Source: Chitinophagales bacterium
GTDB lineage: Bacteria > Bacteroidota > Bacteroidia > Chitinophagales > CAIOSU01
Assembly (NCBI GenBank): GCA_018401955.1
Contig: JAGYJT010000020.1
Span: forward strand, 1 to 58,493
Length of the DNA stretch: 58,493 nt
Direction: 5' to 3'
The position numbers were made by a program, and so were the translations under genes. A model generated the notes under the pieces. It did no database searches, was not told where the DNA came from, and saw only the letters and a list, made by a program, of their open reading frames with translations. Position 1 is the first letter of the stretch. Each line of letters begins with the position of its first letter. Shown piece by piece: positions 1-7,559 of this stretch.

Positions 1-656
1 ATAATGTGGGCAATAGAAACATCGGGCCGCATATCGTCCATGGTAACTTTGTTGCCGGCTTTCCAAGCACCATAACTCTTTAAGCCATACACAAAGTCAA
101 ACTTATCCGGAAAATTGCTCCAACTGGCTATGGCATAAGCCTCGCTTAGCGGGTGCGACTTGGTAGTGGCAGCAACTGTTAGCGGGTTGTAGTTAGCCAG
201 TTCTGACAATTCATCGGCGAAGTACGTTGCGCTGCGGTTGCCATAATCAATATCCCTTATGGTGTGGTCTTTCATGTAGGCTACCCACTCCAGGTTTTCG
301 CCAATCAGCTCCAAATCGTATTCGGTGGGGTGGCTATCTTGGCTTACGCTGTTTATCTTCAGCTTACCCCTAAAAAACGGAATGCCGTTGTACAGTACTT
401 CTGCTTGGCACGTGGCATTTAGGTTGTAAAAGTTAACCCCAACCTGATAGATGTAGGTCAATACACGGCTGTTAAGCTTGCTGGCAGGCACTTTAAACGT
501 TTTGGAGTAACTGCCGCTGCGCTTGGTAATATCCGTAAAATCTCCGGTTGACCAAGTTAGCGCCAACGGAAACTCACCATGGTCGGTAAGCTCAATGGTA
601 CCTAGCAGCTGGCTATGGTTATTGGTATAGATATTAAGGCTGATGGTGGCTTGCAT
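1..656 (-). CDS. Phage structural protein, N-terminal part (runs off window)
   Basis: An open frame starts at an ATG at 656-654 and stays open to the window edge, giving about 218 residues with no stop. The N-terminal region contains WSTGDFTDITKRSGSYSKTF followed by KVPASKLNSR. This arrangement (a short beta region, then D-I-T-K-R-x-G-S-x-S-K-T-x-K-x-P) is one I associate with uncharacterised virion or baseplate-type proteins of Bacteroidota phages. The protein is soluble, with no signal peptide or membrane segment. It lies 6 nt downstream of the 65-residue gene and on the same strand as the whole tail module, so it is probably a virion component. The exact role cannot be read because the C-terminus is missing. 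Confidence 0.6.
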   Translation of the reverse strand, partial: MQATISLNIYTNNHSQLLGTIELTDHGEFPLALTWSTGDFTDITKRSGSYSKTFKVPASKLNSRVLTYIYQVGVNFYNLNATCQAEVLYNGIPFFRGKLKINSVSQDSHPTEYDLELIGENLEWVAYMKDHTIRDIDYGNRSATYFADELSELANYNPLTVAATTKSHPLSEAYAIASWSNFPDKFDFVYGLKSYGAWKAGNKVTMDDMRPDVSIAHI

Positions 657-662
657 GGTGGC

Positions 663-860
663 TTATTTGGCGGTGTAACCCGCAATTTTTACTTCGTTTT
701 TTAGGTAGTAATATTCTGCTTGGGCAATTACTTTAAACCGAAAACCCCTGTTGCGCAGCGCATTAAGCAAATCCAGAAAGTCATCAATTTCAGCTTGCAT
801 ATGCAGCAGCATTTGCTCTTCTCCGCGGGTTATGTGCAGGTATTCGTTGAGTTTATTCAT
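663..860 (-). CDS. Small protein of phage tail module
   Basis: A 65-residue, mostly helical, charged protein with no recognised domain. It begins MNKLNEYLHI and has the acidic helix AEIDDFLDLLNALRNRG. It sits between the large structural protein (stop at 927) and the partial structural gene at 1-656, all on the minus strand, so co-transcription is likely. A 66-nt spacer made of AAC-rich 7-8 nt repeats precedes it. It could be a small tail assembly or chaperone factor, but that is only position-based inference. Confidence 0.5.
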   Translation of the reverse strand: MNKLNEYLHITRGEEQMLLHMQAEIDDFLDLLNALRNRGFRFKVIAQAEYYYLKNEVKIAGYTAK

Positions 861-926
861 AGTTTAGTTGATTAGTTATTGGTTAACTGGTTATTAGTGG
901 GTCGTTTTGTAACCATTCCACTCAAC
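861..926. repeat. AAC-rich heptad spacer
   Basis: Read on the minus strand, this spacer is built from degenerate 7-8 nt units such as AACCAAT, AACTAATC and AACTAAACT that run up to the ATG at 860. The same style of spacer precedes several other genes of the tail module (3353-3392, 4155-4185, 5688-5743, 6411-6455). Confidence 0.5.
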
Positions 927-2573
927 TCAACCACGCTGCAAAACCATATCGTTGGCATACTCCAGCTCAATGCGCAGGCGGTGGATGTTTTTGGTAGGGT
1001 CAACCACTTCAAACGCACCATCTTTTACTATCACCGGGATGTTGATGTTGCCGCGCTGAACGTACACTGCCGGGCTGGTGAGCAGCTCTTCGAGCCACAG
1101 CATTTCATCGGGCCGCAGCGCGTGGCTAGAGCATAAAAGCCGCACGTTGGCATCTTTTTGTAGCACTTGCCTTCCCCTGGCCGATGGATGGTAGCCCACA
1201 GGTTTTTGCCGCTGGTAGGTGCTGGTGGCAGTTAAAATGTTGCGCCGCTCGGCACCGGTAAAGGTGTAGCTATCCATAGCGCCCAGGCGGTTTAAAAAAT
1301 GTACCCGAGTAGTATTGGGGCAAGCGAGCGCCATATGGTAAGTGGCCTTTGCAGCAGCAATGTTGCCTTGTAACGATATTTCGTCAACAAATACATTAGC
1401 GCCCAACACATCGCCTACGTAGCTCATCCTAAGGCTGCCTTGGGTATCGTTGCCGGTTGTGAAACCAAGGTACAGCGGCAGCCATTGGTCAAAATAATCG
1501 GTGCGGTTAGCATCATGAAAAGCCTTGATAAAAAGCCTGCCCGATGGATCGGTAGTGTTGGTTTCTATAACTGCATCGGTAAAGCCAGTTAAACCCAAAT
1601 ACAAGCCCCACGTCGGGATATCAATGTCCTCAACGTACACATAAGCCTTAAACCAATAGTGCGTATTGGGGTGCAACTGATAAGTATGGCTGTTATCCCA
1701 AGCCGTGGTTAGGTTTTGGCTGCTGGGTAGGGCCATTTTTAACGAATGGGTACCCGATTTTGCCTGACTGGTAGATAGCGCCAAACCAACGCCCAGGCCC
1801 GCTTGCATATCGGTAAGGCCACCGTCAAAATTACCACTATCGCTGCCCTGAAAAAGATTGCCCGTGAGGTAAGATATTGCTACATCGTACTTCAGCTTAT
1901 CGGTCAAGAAAGAGGGGCTCCAGCTTGCCAGGTTACTGTGCCCAATAGCTACATCAATCCGTTGCTCGGCAATAAAATTGTTGAGGGCTTGCGTTAAATA
2001 GGCTGCATTGCCTTGGCTATCAGTGGCGCTTACCACCAGGTTATACTGATAGTTTTCGGCAGTGAGTAGCGACAGTACTTCGCTTTCGCCTTCCCGTATA
2101 TCCTTTTCCAAGGGGCCGTTGGTTAAAAACCGTTTTCCAGGGGTATCATCCAACAAAAACGGCGCAAAACTGATAGGCTCATGCTGCTGAAAACAAGTGT
2201 TGAGGCATTTTACGGTATCAGTATTAATGGTGCTGGTGGTGTATTGCAGGGCACCACTTACTAACTGCAAACCGATAAAAAGCGCGGATAAATTAACCTT
2301 GCCTTTTGCTGCCGCTTGATAGCCGTGGCTATTGGGCCCGTGCAAATCAAAACCGATGGCATCTTGAACAATCTGCTCCACCCTAAAGGTGTAAGTATCT
2401 GGGCTGCCTAGGTCAGCTTGTTGTTGCCAACTGGTAACCCCAACACCATTGAGTGCTACAATAACCAATACTGCCGCTACATCGGCAGCAGGGCTGGCTT
2501 TTACTACATACTCAATAGGGTTGTTTGCCGAAACAATGCCTGTAGGCTGTGCAAAAATGGAAAGGGTTGCCAT
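927..2573 (-). CDS. Large phage structural protein with lectin-like middle domain
   Basis: A 548-residue protein without signal peptide or membrane helices, rich in beta-type sequence. Residues about 1-220 look like an N-terminal virion domain. Residues about 240-400 (from GNFDGGLTDMQ through AKSGTHSLKM to VFVDEISLQG) have the look of a CBM4/9-like jelly-roll: a G-x-HSLKM strand, a YWFKAYVYVED strand and a closing VDEISL strand. The C-terminal third holds YTFTGAERRN, then WLEELLTSPAVYVQ and a terminal RIELEYA strand. I take it for a tail or baseplate protein, possibly a carbohydrate-contacting one, because small tail-type genes precede it with a 6-nt gap. No enzymatic motif was found. The carbohydrate-binding reading is inference from fold-like patterning. 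Confidence 0.55.
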   Translation of the reverse strand: MATLSIFAQPTGIVSANNPIEYVVKASPAADVAAVLVIVALNGVGVTSWQQQADLGSPDTYTFRVEQIVQDAIGFDLHGPNSHGYQAAAKGKVNLSALFIGLQLVSGALQYTTSTINTDTVKCLNTCFQQHEPISFAPFLLDDTPGKRFLTNGPLEKDIREGESEVLSLLTAENYQYNLVVSATDSQGNAAYLTQALNNFIAEQRIDVAIGHSNLASWSPSFLTDKLKYDVAISYLTGNLFQGSDSGNFDGGLTDMQAGLGVGLALSTSQAKSGTHSLKMALPSSQNLTTAWDNSHTYQLHPNTHYWFKAYVYVEDIDIPTWGLYLGLTGFTDAVIETNTTDPSGRLFIKAFHDANRTDYFDQWLPLYLGFTTGNDTQGSLRMSYVGDVLGANVFVDEISLQGNIAAAKATYHMALACPNTTRVHFLNRLGAMDSYTFTGAERRNILTATSTYQRQKPVGYHPSARGRQVLQKDANVRLLCSSHALRPDEMLWLEELLTSPAVYVQRGNINIPVIVKDGAFEVVDPTKNIHRLRIELEYANDMVLQRG

Positions 2574-2579
2574 GGCGGG

Positions 2580-2882
2580 TTACAGTTCTTGGTCAAAAAA
2601 ATCGTTAATATCCTTTATTACAGCATCTTCAATCATTTGATTGATAGCATCTTGTTCGCTGGTGATGGAAGCATCCAGAAAATCGCTGCGCTCATTTAGC
2701 TTGCTGCCGTATGCTTCCATTTGGGTGTCCATTTTGTACCCATCGGGGGCTTGCTGCACGTTGGTTTTCACAGAATCGGAAAGCCTGCCGGTTTTGTTGT
2801 GTTTTCGGGCTTCCAGCTCTCGTTTTATGGCGGCATCCAACCGCGCGGCGGCCTGCTGAAGGGCCTGCTCAAGGTTTTTCAT
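2580..2882 (-). CDS. HK97 gp10-like head-tail connector / minor tail protein
   Basis: A 100-residue protein with a long N-terminal helix (LEQALQQAAARLDAAIKREL) and then the pattern HNKTGRLSDSVK. A Lys/Asn-x-T-G-R-L-x-x-S-hydrophobic core is a hallmark of gp10-like minor tail or connector proteins in siphophages and myophages. The start ATG overlaps the upstream gene's stop by 4 nt (2879-2882), so translation is probably coupled. The following 548-residue gene begins 6 nt downstream. The family call rests on this single motif, the length and the neighbours. Confidence 0.45.
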   Translation of the reverse strand: MKNLEQALQQAAARLDAAIKRELEARKHNKTGRLSDSVKTNVQQAPDGYKMDTQMEAYGSKLNERSDFLDASITSEQDAINQMIEDAVIKDINDFFDQEL

Positions 2883-3352
2883 AATGTTGGGTAGTTAAAA
2901 GTTCCTGCCAGGCACTCGCCTTGGCATCTAATCAATACGGTGTAGTTAAGTTCTATTAGTCGGTCTTGGTGTTTGCGGTACTGCCAGTTGCCAACTACCT
3001 TTTCCTCGTTTTCTATTTTCCACGGGTATCCGTTGGCTTTATAGCGCTCTTTAAACTCGTGCAGAAACTGCTCGGCCAGCACCTCTAGGTCGCGCTGTTT
3101 GTTTTCGCTGGCCAGTGCCGTTTCATCGGGCCGGGTATATCTATCAAAAAAAGAAAGCTTTAGCTGGTACACCCGCTGCCGGGTTTTGAGGTTCATGCCC
3201 TCAATGCGCACGTTGCGATCAATAAATAGCAAGGGGTAATCTTTGTTGCGCTGGTTATTTATATCAAACGGCTCACCGTACATTAACCCGTTGAGGCCGT
3301 TTTGGGCTTGGGCAATGGTTTCCAGCTCGGTTATCAGTTGGGCTATGGGCAT
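2879..3352 (-). CDS. Putative tail terminator-like protein
   Basis: A 157-residue soluble alpha/beta protein. The N-terminal helix ITELETIAQAQ leads into YPLLFIDRNVRIEG, then alternating beta strands (YQLKLSFFDRY) and a long helix (KQRDLEVLAEQFLHEFKERYKANG), and ends in the strand LIELNYTVLIRCQGEC. A short protein with a measured alpha/beta/alpha pattern just before a gp10-like gene fits a tail terminator or neck protein. That is a positional and structural guess, with no diagnostic motif. It overlaps the next gene by 4 nt. Confidence 0.4.
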   Translation of the reverse strand: MPIAQLITELETIAQAQNGLNGLMYGEPFDINNQRNKDYPLLFIDRNVRIEGMNLKTRQRVYQLKLSFFDRYTRPDETALASENKQRDLEVLAEQFLHEFKERYKANGYPWKIENEEKVVGNWQYRKHQDRLIELNYTVLIRCQGECLAGTFNYPTL

Positions 3353-3392
3353 TGGTTAGTGGTTATTGGTTGATTAATAATGGTTTACAAGC
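3353..3392. repeat. AAC-rich heptad spacer
   Basis: On the minus strand the 40 nt before the ATG at 3352 end in the 7-nt units AACCAAT, AACCACT, AACCA. The next gene upstream (3393-4154) ends exactly where the spacer starts. Confidence 0.5.
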
Positions 3393-4154
3393 CTAGCTTT
3401 TGGCAATCCCAAATAAATCTGGCGCCTCAACAATACCGTGGTTTGGGTAATTTATCAGCGGCTCGCCCGGTTGCCAATTGTTAAACCGTTGTATCAATTG
3501 GGGTATGTTGCCAAAATTGCGGGCAGCGCTGCTGTTGCGCAGTTTACGGCCAATGTCGCGCCGCACATAGCTGTAGTGGTGCATTATTAGGTCGCCTTCG
3601 GCAAATAAATAGCACCGCTCAATGGGCTTTACTGCACGGGTTGGGTCCACCAGTATCGGGAAACGACCACCCGCTTTCAATCCGGGCTTCAACCTGCCAA
3701 TAAACGGCACCCAGTAATTTTCGATAGGTGCCAATCTATAGGTAGGTTTTTGGTAATAAGTAAACAACCGGCAAGCAGATGCATCGTATTTACCTTGCTT
3801 AATGGTTTGTTTGGCGCGGGCAAATGCTTGGCGTTCGTAGTACTCATCGTTATCCAAAAACAGATAGTGGGTGCAGCCGAGCTGCATGGCCCAGTTAAGC
3901 CCAATCTGTCGCTTTTGGCGCTCGTTGTGGCTAGGTTGCTTGGCAATATCAGGCACATACTTTCTGAGGCGTACCTTGGGCCAGCGCTCTTTAATCTTTG
4001 CCAGCGTGGTTAGCAACTCAGGGTAATGCTCGCCGATGTTCGACTCCAGCTGATACACTATCAGCACTTCATCTACTTCATCAATTATTTGGGCAATGCT
4101 TCCTTCCAGCAGTTCTTCGCCATCAAAGGTGTTGTATATAGCAGCTAAGTTCAT
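3393..4154 (-). CDS. Glycosyltransferase, GT2-like, in tail module
   Basis: A 253-residue cytoplasmic protein with a GT-A type layout. The N-terminus MNLAAIYNTFDGEELLEGSI suits nucleotide-sugar binding. IDEVDEVLIVYQ follows, and HYLFLDNDEYY supplies a D-x-D-like metal/UDP site near residue 100. The HNERQKRQIGLNWAMQ segment resembles the helix that precedes the D-x-D motif in family 2 transferases that read out fixed stretches of sugar. A second conserved-looking block is MHHYSYVRRDIGRK. It probably transfers a sugar onto a virion protein or a host surface glycan. It sits inside a phage-type tail cluster rather than an LPS cluster, followed after a heptad spacer by the tail terminator-like gene. 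Confidence 0.7.
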   Translation of the reverse strand: MNLAAIYNTFDGEELLEGSIAQIIDEVDEVLIVYQLESNIGEHYPELLTTLAKIKERWPKVRLRKYVPDIAKQPSHNERQKRQIGLNWAMQLGCTHYLFLDNDEYYERQAFARAKQTIKQGKYDASACRLFTYYQKPTYRLAPIENYWVPFIGRLKPGLKAGGRFPILVDPTRAVKPIERCYLFAEGDLIMHHYSYVRRDIGRKLRNSSAARNFGNIPQLIQRFNNWQPGEPLINYPNHGIVEAPDLFGIAKS

Positions 4155-4185
4155 AAATTGGTTGCGAGTTAAGGGTTACGGGTTA
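4155..4185. repeat. AAC heptad array between two glycosyltransferase genes
   Basis: On the minus strand the units are AACTCGT, AACCCGT, AACCCTT, AACTCGC, AACCAAT, running straight into the ATG at 4154. The stop codon TAA of the upstream transferase (4183-4185) is itself made from the junction of the first two units, so the array starts inside the coding end. Confidence 0.6.
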
Positions 4186-5088
4186 CGAGTTGATTTTTTC
4201 CACCAACGTTTTTATCCGCTGCGCCCAAGTGAGTTCTTCGTGGGCCAGTTCGCAGCCGTTGGCGGCTATGCGCATTCGGGCCATATCGTTGCGCAGGTAA
4301 TAGCGAATCATCTCCATCAGCTCCGGTATGCTGCGGAAAGTATCGAGATGCGTACCTACTTTAAAATCCCCCTCAATACCTTGATAGTGGTGGCTCAAGC
4401 AAAGCGTACCCGAACCAAGGATGTTGAACATGCGGCCACTGCTATACCTTGGGTAATCAAAATGGCTGAGGTTGATGGCCATCTTTGCACCTCGGTATAT
4501 ATCGGCCTCCCTAATGGGTTTTTGGTTGAGGTTTTCGGTGGCAAATGGCCAGCCACTGCCGCACACGGCAAACGTAAAATCACGTTGTGTGCGAAGGGTT
4601 TGCACCAGCTCCATTCTATAACCACTTAGCGGAAAAGCCTTGCCATAGTTATTGGCCATAAAAACCACATCAGCCAAGTGCTCTTTGGGGCCATCGGGTG
4701 TAAATATCTCGTCCTCAAAACCCATTGGTAGATAGCCAGCATTCAATCCTGCCTTTTTTAATACCTGCACATCATACTCATTGGTAAACAGCGTAATGTC
4801 AAAGTGTGGCGCCATATCCAAGTACCATTTCGGGGTTGGATGGCGCACATCACCGGTCCAGTTTACCTTGTAACCAGTTAGGGCGCGCAATGTATCGGGT
4901 GCAATAATGCCAGGGGTTTGCAACTGAAAAAAGCATAGATCAAAAGTCTGTAATTGAGCTAGTTGCTGAAGCGTGTTGTTTATGTTAGCGTCTTTACGCC
5001 AGTTTACTTCGGTTAAATATCCGAGCGAGCCCAGCGCTTTCCGCAACGAGTGTTGGTGGTCGCCAAGGCTTACGTATAATACATTCAT
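4183..5088 (-). CDS. Glycosyltransferase, CgeB/GT1-like
   Basis: A 301-residue protein with the two-domain look of GT-B glycosyltransferases of the CgeB / spore-coat type. The N-terminal half has FDLCFFQLQTPG and then VNWTGDVRHPTPKWY. The C-terminal half has VVFMANNY, the segment FAVCGSGWPF, and then IYRGAKMAINLSHFDYPRYSSGRMFNILGSGTLCLSH, in which S-x-R-x-F-x-x-L-x-x-G is the donor-binding signature of this group. It starts at an ATG that overlaps the preceding transferase by 4 nt (ATGA at 5085-5088), so the two are likely translated together. No membrane helix, so it is cytosolic. Acceptor unknown. Confidence 0.75.
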   Translation of the reverse strand: MNVLYVSLGDHQHSLRKALGSLGYLTEVNWRKDANINNTLQQLAQLQTFDLCFFQLQTPGIIAPDTLRALTGYKVNWTGDVRHPTPKWYLDMAPHFDITLFTNEYDVQVLKKAGLNAGYLPMGFEDEIFTPDGPKEHLADVVFMANNYGKAFPLSGYRMELVQTLRTQRDFTFAVCGSGWPFATENLNQKPIREADIYRGAKMAINLSHFDYPRYSSGRMFNILGSGTLCLSHHYQGIEGDFKVGTHLDTFRSIPELMEMIRYYLRNDMARMRIAANGCELAHEELTWAQRIKTLVEKINS

Positions 5089-5687
5089 AAATAGGTAGGT
5101 TGAATAGTTAAATAAGGGCCTGGTATGGTCTCCTTTTGGCTATACCTGCGCAGGTTGGTAAGGTGCAAATGGCAAGCCCTTATGGTTTTTGATGGATTGG
5201 TAACCCTAATGCCCGCTTGTGCCATCTCCCAAGCCAACTTATTGTCGCAGCCGGGCTTGCCGGGAGGATAATCAGCCCCAGTTACCTTTATCGGTGGCTT
5301 AAACAACCATGCATCCTGACTATACTCTTTGCCATAAAATTTAAGGCCGCCTTTGGCATCGGCATTCCACCGGGTAAGGGCAAAGCATTGGTTTGGCTTT
5401 AAGTGCTTGGCCATGGCCAGCGTGTCATCAAAATAAATGTCGGTGTTGGCTATTATGACTGTACCCTCTAGCTCATTGGCCAGCGCTATCATATCCTTAA
5501 ATAAAGGCCTGTGGGCATAGTGCTTCGCTACTATTTTCGGATGGTGCTGCACATCGGGTTTACCTTCTACCAGCAACCACACTTGGGTTATAAGCGGATG
5601 TGCTAGGTTTCGGTTAAGGCAATACAGTAGCTCGGCACGCCGGCCTGCATTAGGCTCGTGGTACCAACTGGTAATAAGGGTAAACAT
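5085..5687 (-). CDS. Glycosyltransferase-like protein (small GT-A type)
   Basis: A 200-residue protein. MFTLITSWYHEPNAGRR opens the frame, IIANTDIYFDDTLAMAKHL gives a D-x-D-like acidic site near residue 85, and the later blocks CFALTRWNAD, QDAWLFKPP and GCDNKLAWEMAQAG resemble the acceptor half of small capsular or LPS-type transferases. The C-terminal HLHLTNLRRYS is characteristic of a group of uncharacterised transferase-like proteins. The gene overlaps the CgeB-like transferase by 4 nt, which argues for a two-enzyme unit. Assignment is weaker than for its neighbours because the length is short and no full family signature is visible. Confidence 0.55.
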   Translation of the reverse strand: MFTLITSWYHEPNAGRRAELLYCLNRNLAHPLITQVWLLVEGKPDVQHHPKIVAKHYAHRPLFKDMIALANELEGTVIIANTDIYFDDTLAMAKHLKPNQCFALTRWNADAKGGLKFYGKEYSQDAWLFKPPIKVTGADYPPGKPGCDNKLAWEMAQAGIRVTNPSKTIRACHLHLTNLRRYSQKETIPGPYLTIQPTYL

Positions 5688-5743
5688 TTGGGTTGCGGGT
5701 TATAAGTTACGAGTTGCGGGTTGCGAGTTACGAGTTAAAAATG
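5688..5743. repeat. AAC(T/C)CG(T/C) heptad array
   Basis: The clearest of the spacer arrays. On the minus strand it reads as consecutive 7-mers AACTCGT, AACTCGC, AACCCGC, AACTCGT, AACTTAT, AACCCGC, AACCC and then AAATG, the ATG being the transferase start at 5687. It contains no gene. Confidence 0.75.
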
Positions 5744-6220
5744 CTAGGCAACAGGGCGTTGCAGCGTGTTTACAAGCTCCCTGAAACGGGCAATGCGCTC
5801 TTCGTTATTGGCAAATTGATCTTTGATAAACTGCTCGCGCAAGGCCTTTAACAGTATGCGTTCTTGCTCGGGCAAGGCTTTGTTTTTCAAGCGTTCTTTG
5901 GCAGCATCAAGCACCTGTTTTTTGTGCTCGGTTATGTGCGCCAGTTGCTTTTGCCGCAGCTCGTGTTGTTGCTTCAGGTCCTTTTCAAACTCGGTAAGGT
6001 ACACTTGCTGAGAGCGCAACTGCTCATTATACACCACTTGCTCCTCCAGCTTTTTGCTGGCTTGCTCGCGCAGGGTGTAGTTCTTCTCAGGGTCGGTTTC
6101 GGTTTTTGACAGGGCTTGGTACAGCTCAATACCCTCGGCAATTAGCAATAGGCGGTTTTCCAACAGTTTAATCTTTGCGCGAATGTCGTCCAGCGCTTGT
6201 GGTAGTTCTAGTTTCTGCAT
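5744..6220 (-). CDS. Coiled-coil protein of tail module
   Basis: A 158-residue protein from ATG 6220 (MQKLELPQAL), almost entirely helical and charged, with heptad-like runs (KIKLLENRLLLIAEG, SQQVYLTEFEKDLKQQ, HITEHKKQVLDAAKERL). A longer in-frame start at 6340 would overlap the upstream small membrane gene, and its extra residues are not helical, so the shorter start was chosen. It begins 7 nt after that gene's stop. A membrane-anchor gene followed by a coiled-coil gene could be a lysis-type or tail-assembly pair, but nothing in the sequence proves either. Confidence 0.45.
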   Translation of the reverse strand: MQKLELPQALDDIRAKIKLLENRLLLIAEGIELYQALSKTETDPEKNYTLREQASKKLEEQVVYNEQLRSQQVYLTEFEKDLKQQHELRQKQLAHITEHKKQVLDAAKERLKNKALPEQERILLKALREQFIKDQFANNEERIARFRELVNTLQRPVA

Positions 6221-6227
6221 AGGTGGG

Positions 6228-6410
6228 TTAGGCGTTTCGGGTTTTGGTGGTCCAATTAATCCAAGCATAAAAAGCCCCCACGCCATAGCCGAAAATAAAA
6301 TTCCAGAGCTGTGGCCAGCCGCCTTTGGCAGCCAAGGCAAAGGCTATAATTAGCAATAAGGGTACTGATAGCACCAGCAATAGGGGCTTTAGTTTAGTCA
6401 TCGTTATCAT
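6228..6410 (-). CDS. Small two-helix membrane protein (holin-like size)
   Basis: A 60-residue protein with two hydrophobic spans, about residues 9-27 (PLLLVLSVPLLLIIAFALAA) and 33-52 (LWNFIFGYGVGAFYAWINW), a charged N-terminus and the short polar tail TTKTRNA. Size and topology fit a holin or a small anchoring protein, but also many others. It follows a heptad spacer and precedes the coiled-coil gene by 7 nt. No signature motif is visible. Confidence 0.45.
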   Translation of the reverse strand: MITMTKLKPLLLVLSVPLLLIIAFALAAKGGWPQLWNFIFGYGVGAFYAWINWTTKTRNA

Positions 6411-6455
6411 AAAATTTGGTTTCGGGTTGAGGGTTACGAGTTGCGGGTTGAATTA
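6411..6455. repeat. AAC heptad array
   Basis: On the minus strand the units AACCCGC, AACTCGT, AACCCTC, AACCCGA, AACCAAA lead into the ATG at 6410. Same unit and same placement (immediately 5' of a start codon) as at 5688-5743 and 4155-4185. Confidence 0.6.
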
Positions 6456-6470
6456 CAATTCATTTACTTT

Positions 6471-7259
6471 TTAAACATTACGGTTATACTTCCAGGTAAA
6501 GCGCCTATGCTCGCACAGCACGCCCATGTGCACCAAGGGTTTTATGCCAATACGGTTGCTATCCAGGTGCCAAAAGCTGTCGCTAAAGGCCATAGGGTTG
6601 CTGGCATCTACCCTAAACCGTAATTTTTGCATCAGCCTTTTACTAAAAAGGGAGCAACCAATAGAGGGCGCAAAATACCGTTTCAACCTACCATCAAAAG
6701 CGGCAATACCTTCGTAGGGTGCCATTACTTTGTTGGCGCACCACCCTTGGTAATTTATTACCGATAGCTGCACGCCCAGCGTAGTATCGGCCCCTTGCTT
6801 TAAAAAATAAGGGATGTTGATATTGTCGGCTTTGTAGCTCAGTAGCAGCTCAACAATATTTAGCGGCGGAAAATTATCACACTCCAAGCTGAAGAAGTAA
6901 TCATAGTTATGCTCCAAAAAATAGGCTCGCAGTAGGTTTTGGCTATCTGCAATAAATGCTGGTGCTCGCTTGCCTTGCTGCGGACAATGTATGCATCGGT
7001 ATCCCCACGACAATACTTCCCGGTGGAAGTCCTCATCCGGACTATTATCCACCAGAAAGATGTCGAGGGCCGGGTACGAAAGGCCGGAAATGTGCTGCAG
7101 CCAATCTTTTAGCACATACTCTTTGTTGCGCGATATAGGAGCGGCTAGCAGCACACGAGGGAGGGAGCCATTGAAATGAGAAATAGGAAATGAGAAATTC
7201 GAAACACTTTTAGCGTCCTTTCTTTGATTGTTTTCAATTTCTATTCCCATATCTCTCAT
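6471..7259 (-). CDS. Glycosyltransferase, GT-A type, in tail module
   Basis: A 262-residue frame. The enzyme-like part starts near residue 34 with RVLLAAPISRNKEYVLKDWL, then DIFLVDNSPDEDF (nucleotide-sugar binding), FFSLECDNFPP (D-x-D-like site near residue 125) and later SDSFWHLDSNRIG, with HMGVLCEH near the end. This is the order expected for a GT-A fold transferase. The first 33 residues (MRDMGIEIENNQRKDAKSVS) are polar and repetitive at the DNA level (repeats of gaaatgagaaat at 7172-7198), so the true start may be a GTG near 7158. The frame begins 3 nt after the stop of the frameshifted chaperone extension, placing it right behind the tail chaperone where a tape-measure gene would usually lie. 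Confidence 0.65.
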   Translation of the reverse strand: MRDMGIEIENNQRKDAKSVSNFSFPISHFNGSLPRVLLAAPISRNKEYVLKDWLQHISGLSYPALDIFLVDNSPDEDFHREVLSWGYRCIHCPQQGKRAPAFIADSQNLLRAYFLEHNYDYFFSLECDNFPPLNIVELLLSYKADNINIPYFLKQGADTTLGVQLSVINYQGWCANKVMAPYEGIAAFDGRLKRYFAPSIGCSLFSKRLMQKLRFRVDASNPMAFSDSFWHLDSNRIGIKPLVHMGVLCEHRRFTWKYNRNV

Positions 7260-7262
7260 TTC

Positions 7263-7559
7263 TTATTTTCTTCGTTTTGATTTGGCCTCATCTGCATACG
7301 ATTTTTGCAAACGCTCACTAAAGCGCTGCTCTTCTCGCTGGCGGGTAAGAAACTGGAAAACGGTATGTACGTTCATGCTTTTTATATACTCCAACTGGCT
7401 CAATTGGCCCGCTGCGGCAGTATATAGTAGGTTGTACCAACCAAACTGGTTTAGTGTACCAATGCCGGCTTTGGCTGCTTGGGCATTTGCTTCGCCTCTA
7501 AATAGCGGTTGATACGTTTTAACCAAGTGCTCGCTGAACGAGCTAAAAAAAAATACGCA
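7263..7559 (-). CDS. Tail assembly chaperone, T-like extension in -1 frame
   Basis: This frame opens after a TAA at 7562-7560 and ends at 7263. It has no convincing start codon of its own; the first candidate is a TTG at 7526. It lies in the -1 frame of the gene at 7451-8086, overlaps its last third, and includes a run of nine T. Translation after slippage gives SSFSEHLVKTYQPLFRGEAN, then FGWYNLLYTAAAGQLSQLEYI and the charged tail FLTRQREEQRFSERLQ. The layout matches the phage lambda G/T pair, in which a -1 frameshift near the end of G yields a low-abundance G-T fusion that loads the tape measure. The alternative is a homopolymer error or a broken gene. Confidence 0.6.
   Translation of the reverse strand, partial: CVFFFSSFSEHLVKTYQPLFRGEANAQAAKAGIGTLNQFGWYNLLYTAAAGQLSQLEYIKSMNVHTVFQFLTRQREEQRFSERLQKSYADEAKSKRRK

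Noticed and set aside
879..1136. Plus-strand frame opposite the large tail protein
   Set aside because: Overlaps the coding strand of a long, motif-bearing protein and encodes no recognisable domain.
6228..6340. Longer version of the coiled-coil gene starting at 6340
   Set aside because: It would overlap the 60-residue membrane gene in another frame, and the added residues are not helical like the rest; ATG 6220 right after that gene's stop is the better start.
3393..7259. Host LPS or capsule gene cluster
   Set aside because: No flippase, polymerase, ligase or nucleotide-sugar synthesis gene is present; the transferases are flanked by tail-type genes on the same strand.
7544..7553. The nine-T run as an ordinary frameshift mutation or sequencing error
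   Set aside because: Kept only as an alternative. The second frame opens just before the run, is in the exact -1 register, lacks its own start and continues for ~90 codons, which fits programmed slippage better; read data would be needed to exclude an error.
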